Assembly (NCBI RefSeq): GCF_014699005.1
Contig: NZ_JACWZY010000023.1
Location: forward strand, 1 to 64,000
DNA length: 64,000 nucleotides
Reading direction: 5' to 3'
Source: Spirosoma profusum
GTDB taxonomy: Bacteria; Bacteroidota; Bacteroidia; Cytophagales; Spirosomataceae
Numbering within the stretch: the stretch's first letter is position 1; every line of letters begins with the position of its first letter. Under the pieces are notes generated by a model. The model ran no database searches and was not told the DNA's origin. It saw nothing but the letters and a program-made list of their open reading frames with translations. Positions 62,755-64,000 of the stretch are shown here, one piece after another. A program made the translations under genes and the position numbers.

Positions 62755-64000
62755 ATGCTTCAATTCGATAAACTCTCGCTCAATATACCAGATACAGCCA
62801 AGCCACGCGTCGTCATTATCGGGGGCGGTTTTGGGGGTATGAACCTGGCCAAAAGTCTGCGCAATACGGATGTGCAGATCGTTCTGTTCGACAAACAGAA
62901 TTACAACGGATTCTGGCCGCTGCTGTATCAGGTAGCCACCGCCGGTCTGGAGCCGGATGCCATTGCTGAACCGTTCCGGAAGATGTTCGATGGCTATGAA
63001 GATTTTCACTACCGCATGGTGCGGGTCAACAAGATTGATACGTCAGCTAAAACCGTCACTACGCTCATTGGCGAGTTACACTATGATTATCTGGTGATTG
63101 CCGCTGGCTCTAAGTCAAATTTCTTTGGGAACGCTGATATTCAAAAGTATGCCTTTCCGCTGAAAACCATTCCCGAAGCGCTCAACGTACGCAGTCAGTT
63201 TTTGCAGTGTTTCGAACAGGCCAGCGTCACGACCGATCCCGCCGAGCGTGAGAGTCTGCTTACGTTCGTGATTGCAGGTGCAGGGCCAACGGGTGTTGAA
63301 ATGGCGGGCTCGCTGGCCGAAATGCGGAAACACGTATTACCCAACGATTATCCGGGCCTGGATTTCAGTCAGATGAAAATCTACGTAGTGGAAGGGTTAG
63401 GTAAAGTCTTACCACCAATGTCGGATGAAGCGGGCAAAAAATCACAAAAATACCTGGAAGATTTGGGTGTGATCATTAAGCTTAATACGTTGGTTGAAGC
63501 GTATGATGGTGAGACTGTTACGTTCAAAGGGGGCGAAAAAATCAGGACGCAGACGCTGGTCTGGGGAGCCGGTGTAACGGGAGCACTTATCGCGGGAATT
63601 CCGACAGAAGCAATTGAAAAAGGCCGGATTCTGGTCGATCCCATCAACCGGGTGCAGGGTCTGAACGACGTATTTGCTATCGGCGATATTGCGTTCATGA
63701 AGCTGGAAGATTATCCCAAAGGTCATCCAGGCGTAGCGCAACCGGCCATTCAGCAAGGGAAACATTTAGCCAAAAACCTGCGCCACATCCTCAAAAACGA
63801 ATCGACCGAACCGTTTGAATATTTCGACAAAGGTTCGTTGGCCATTGTTGGTCGAAGCCGCGCCGTTGCCGATTTGCCGGGTAACGTTCACTTAGGCGGT
63901 TTCATCGCCTGGATGGCGTGGCTGTTCGTACACATCTGGTATCTGGTCGGTTTCCGAAGTAAACTGATTGTGTTCAGTAACTGGATGTATCGCTTATTTA
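62755..64000 (+). CDS. ndh: Type II NADH:quinone oxidoreductase, partial at the window edge
   Basis: The reading frame runs to the window end without a stop (415 codons visible). It shows the FAD-binding VVIIGGGFGGMNLAK (G23-G28), QNYNGFWPLLYQVATAGLEP, a second dinucleotide fold FVIAGAGPTGVEMAG, the TLVWGAGV and VFAIGDIAFM segments, and AQPAIQQGKHLAKNL. The late hydrophobic AWMAWLFVHIWYLVGF is the membrane anchor. It oxidises NADH without pumping protons and would complement complex I. Confidence 0.95.
   Translation, partial: MLQFDKLSLNIPDTAKPRVVIIGGGFGGMNLAKSLRNTDVQIVLFDKQNYNGFWPLLYQVATAGLEPDAIAEPFRKMFDGYEDFHYRMVRVNKIDTSAKTVTTLIGELHYDYLVIAAGSKSNFFGNADIQKYAFPLKTIPEALNVRSQFLQCFEQASVTTDPAERESLLTFVIAGAGPTGVEMAGSLAEMRKHVLPNDYPGLDFSQMKIYVVEGLGKVLPPMSDEAGKKSQKYLEDLGVIIKLNTLVEAYDGETVTFKGGEKIRTQTLVWGAGVTGALIAGIPTEAIEKGRILVDPINRVQGLNDVFAIGDIAFMKLEDYPKGHPGVAQPAIQQGKHLAKNLRHILKNESTEPFEYFDKGSLAIVGRSRAVADLPGNVHLGGFIAWMAWLFVHIWYLVGFRSKLIVFSNWMYRLF

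Overview
The window is chromosomal DNA from a Bacteroidota bacterium of the Cytophagales type; the mix of genes looks most like Spirosoma and relatives, but that genus is inferred from gene style, not from a database match. Evidence: the 5' end of a 16S rRNA gene at the left edge with a Bacteroidota promoter (TTGACA plus TACCTTTG), a protein with a type IX secretion tail, a TonB receptor paired with a DUF4249 lipoprotein, BshC for bacillithiol synthesis, exported Gfo/Idh/MocA oxidoreductases, and a complex I operon with a short NuoG.

Layout. 1-592: 16S start, rRNA leader and promoter on the minus strand. 593-4905: sbcD-sbcC. 5055-22102: mixed single genes (flavoprotein dehydrogenase, a large cell-surface protein with a seven-repeat propeller and cellulose-binding-type modules, sugar isomerase/oxidoreductase pair, MBL hydrolase, serine hydrolase, HipA-like kinase with DUF3037, a PHP plus phosphodiesterase fusion). 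22204-23283: dinB. 23642-38538: a long same-strand sugar locus with DeoR-type regulator, fucose/arabinose-isomerase-family protein, exported esterase, three exported nucleoside-hydrolase-fold proteins, two-subunit transketolase, ribose-type ABC importer with a DUF2291 protein, and an FGGY kinase. 38657-47964: oxidoreductases, an AT-rich two-gene polysaccharide island (40179-42144), glgE, 5-formyl-THF cyclo-ligase and bshC. 48183-49490: rimO. 49561-58948: nuoABCD-EFGHIJ on the minus strand with an inserted DUF29 gene and an inserted toxin-antitoxin pair whose toxin frame is broken; an intrinsic terminator follows nuoJ and nuoKLMN are not here. 59160-62497: TonB receptor and DUF4249 lipoprotein. 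62755-64000: type II NADH dehydrogenase, cut by the window edge.

How it works together. The sugar locus reads as one pathway: periplasmic hydrolases free a sugar, the ABC system imports it, the isomerase makes a ketose, the FGGY kinase phosphorylates it, and the split transketolase passes carbon to central metabolism. This order of steps resembles the transketolase branch known for D-apiose, but the substrate cannot be read from sequence. Complex I and NDH-2 provide alternative NADH entry to the respiratory chain.

Two genome-scale signals run through the window. First, the pentamer ACGTA/TACGT is strongly enriched in all three codon frames and falls to about chance level in the AT-rich island. 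Second, nearly every larger intergenic gap carries a long, nearly perfect inverted repeat, many of them from one family with ends reading TTTGTCATNCTGA.
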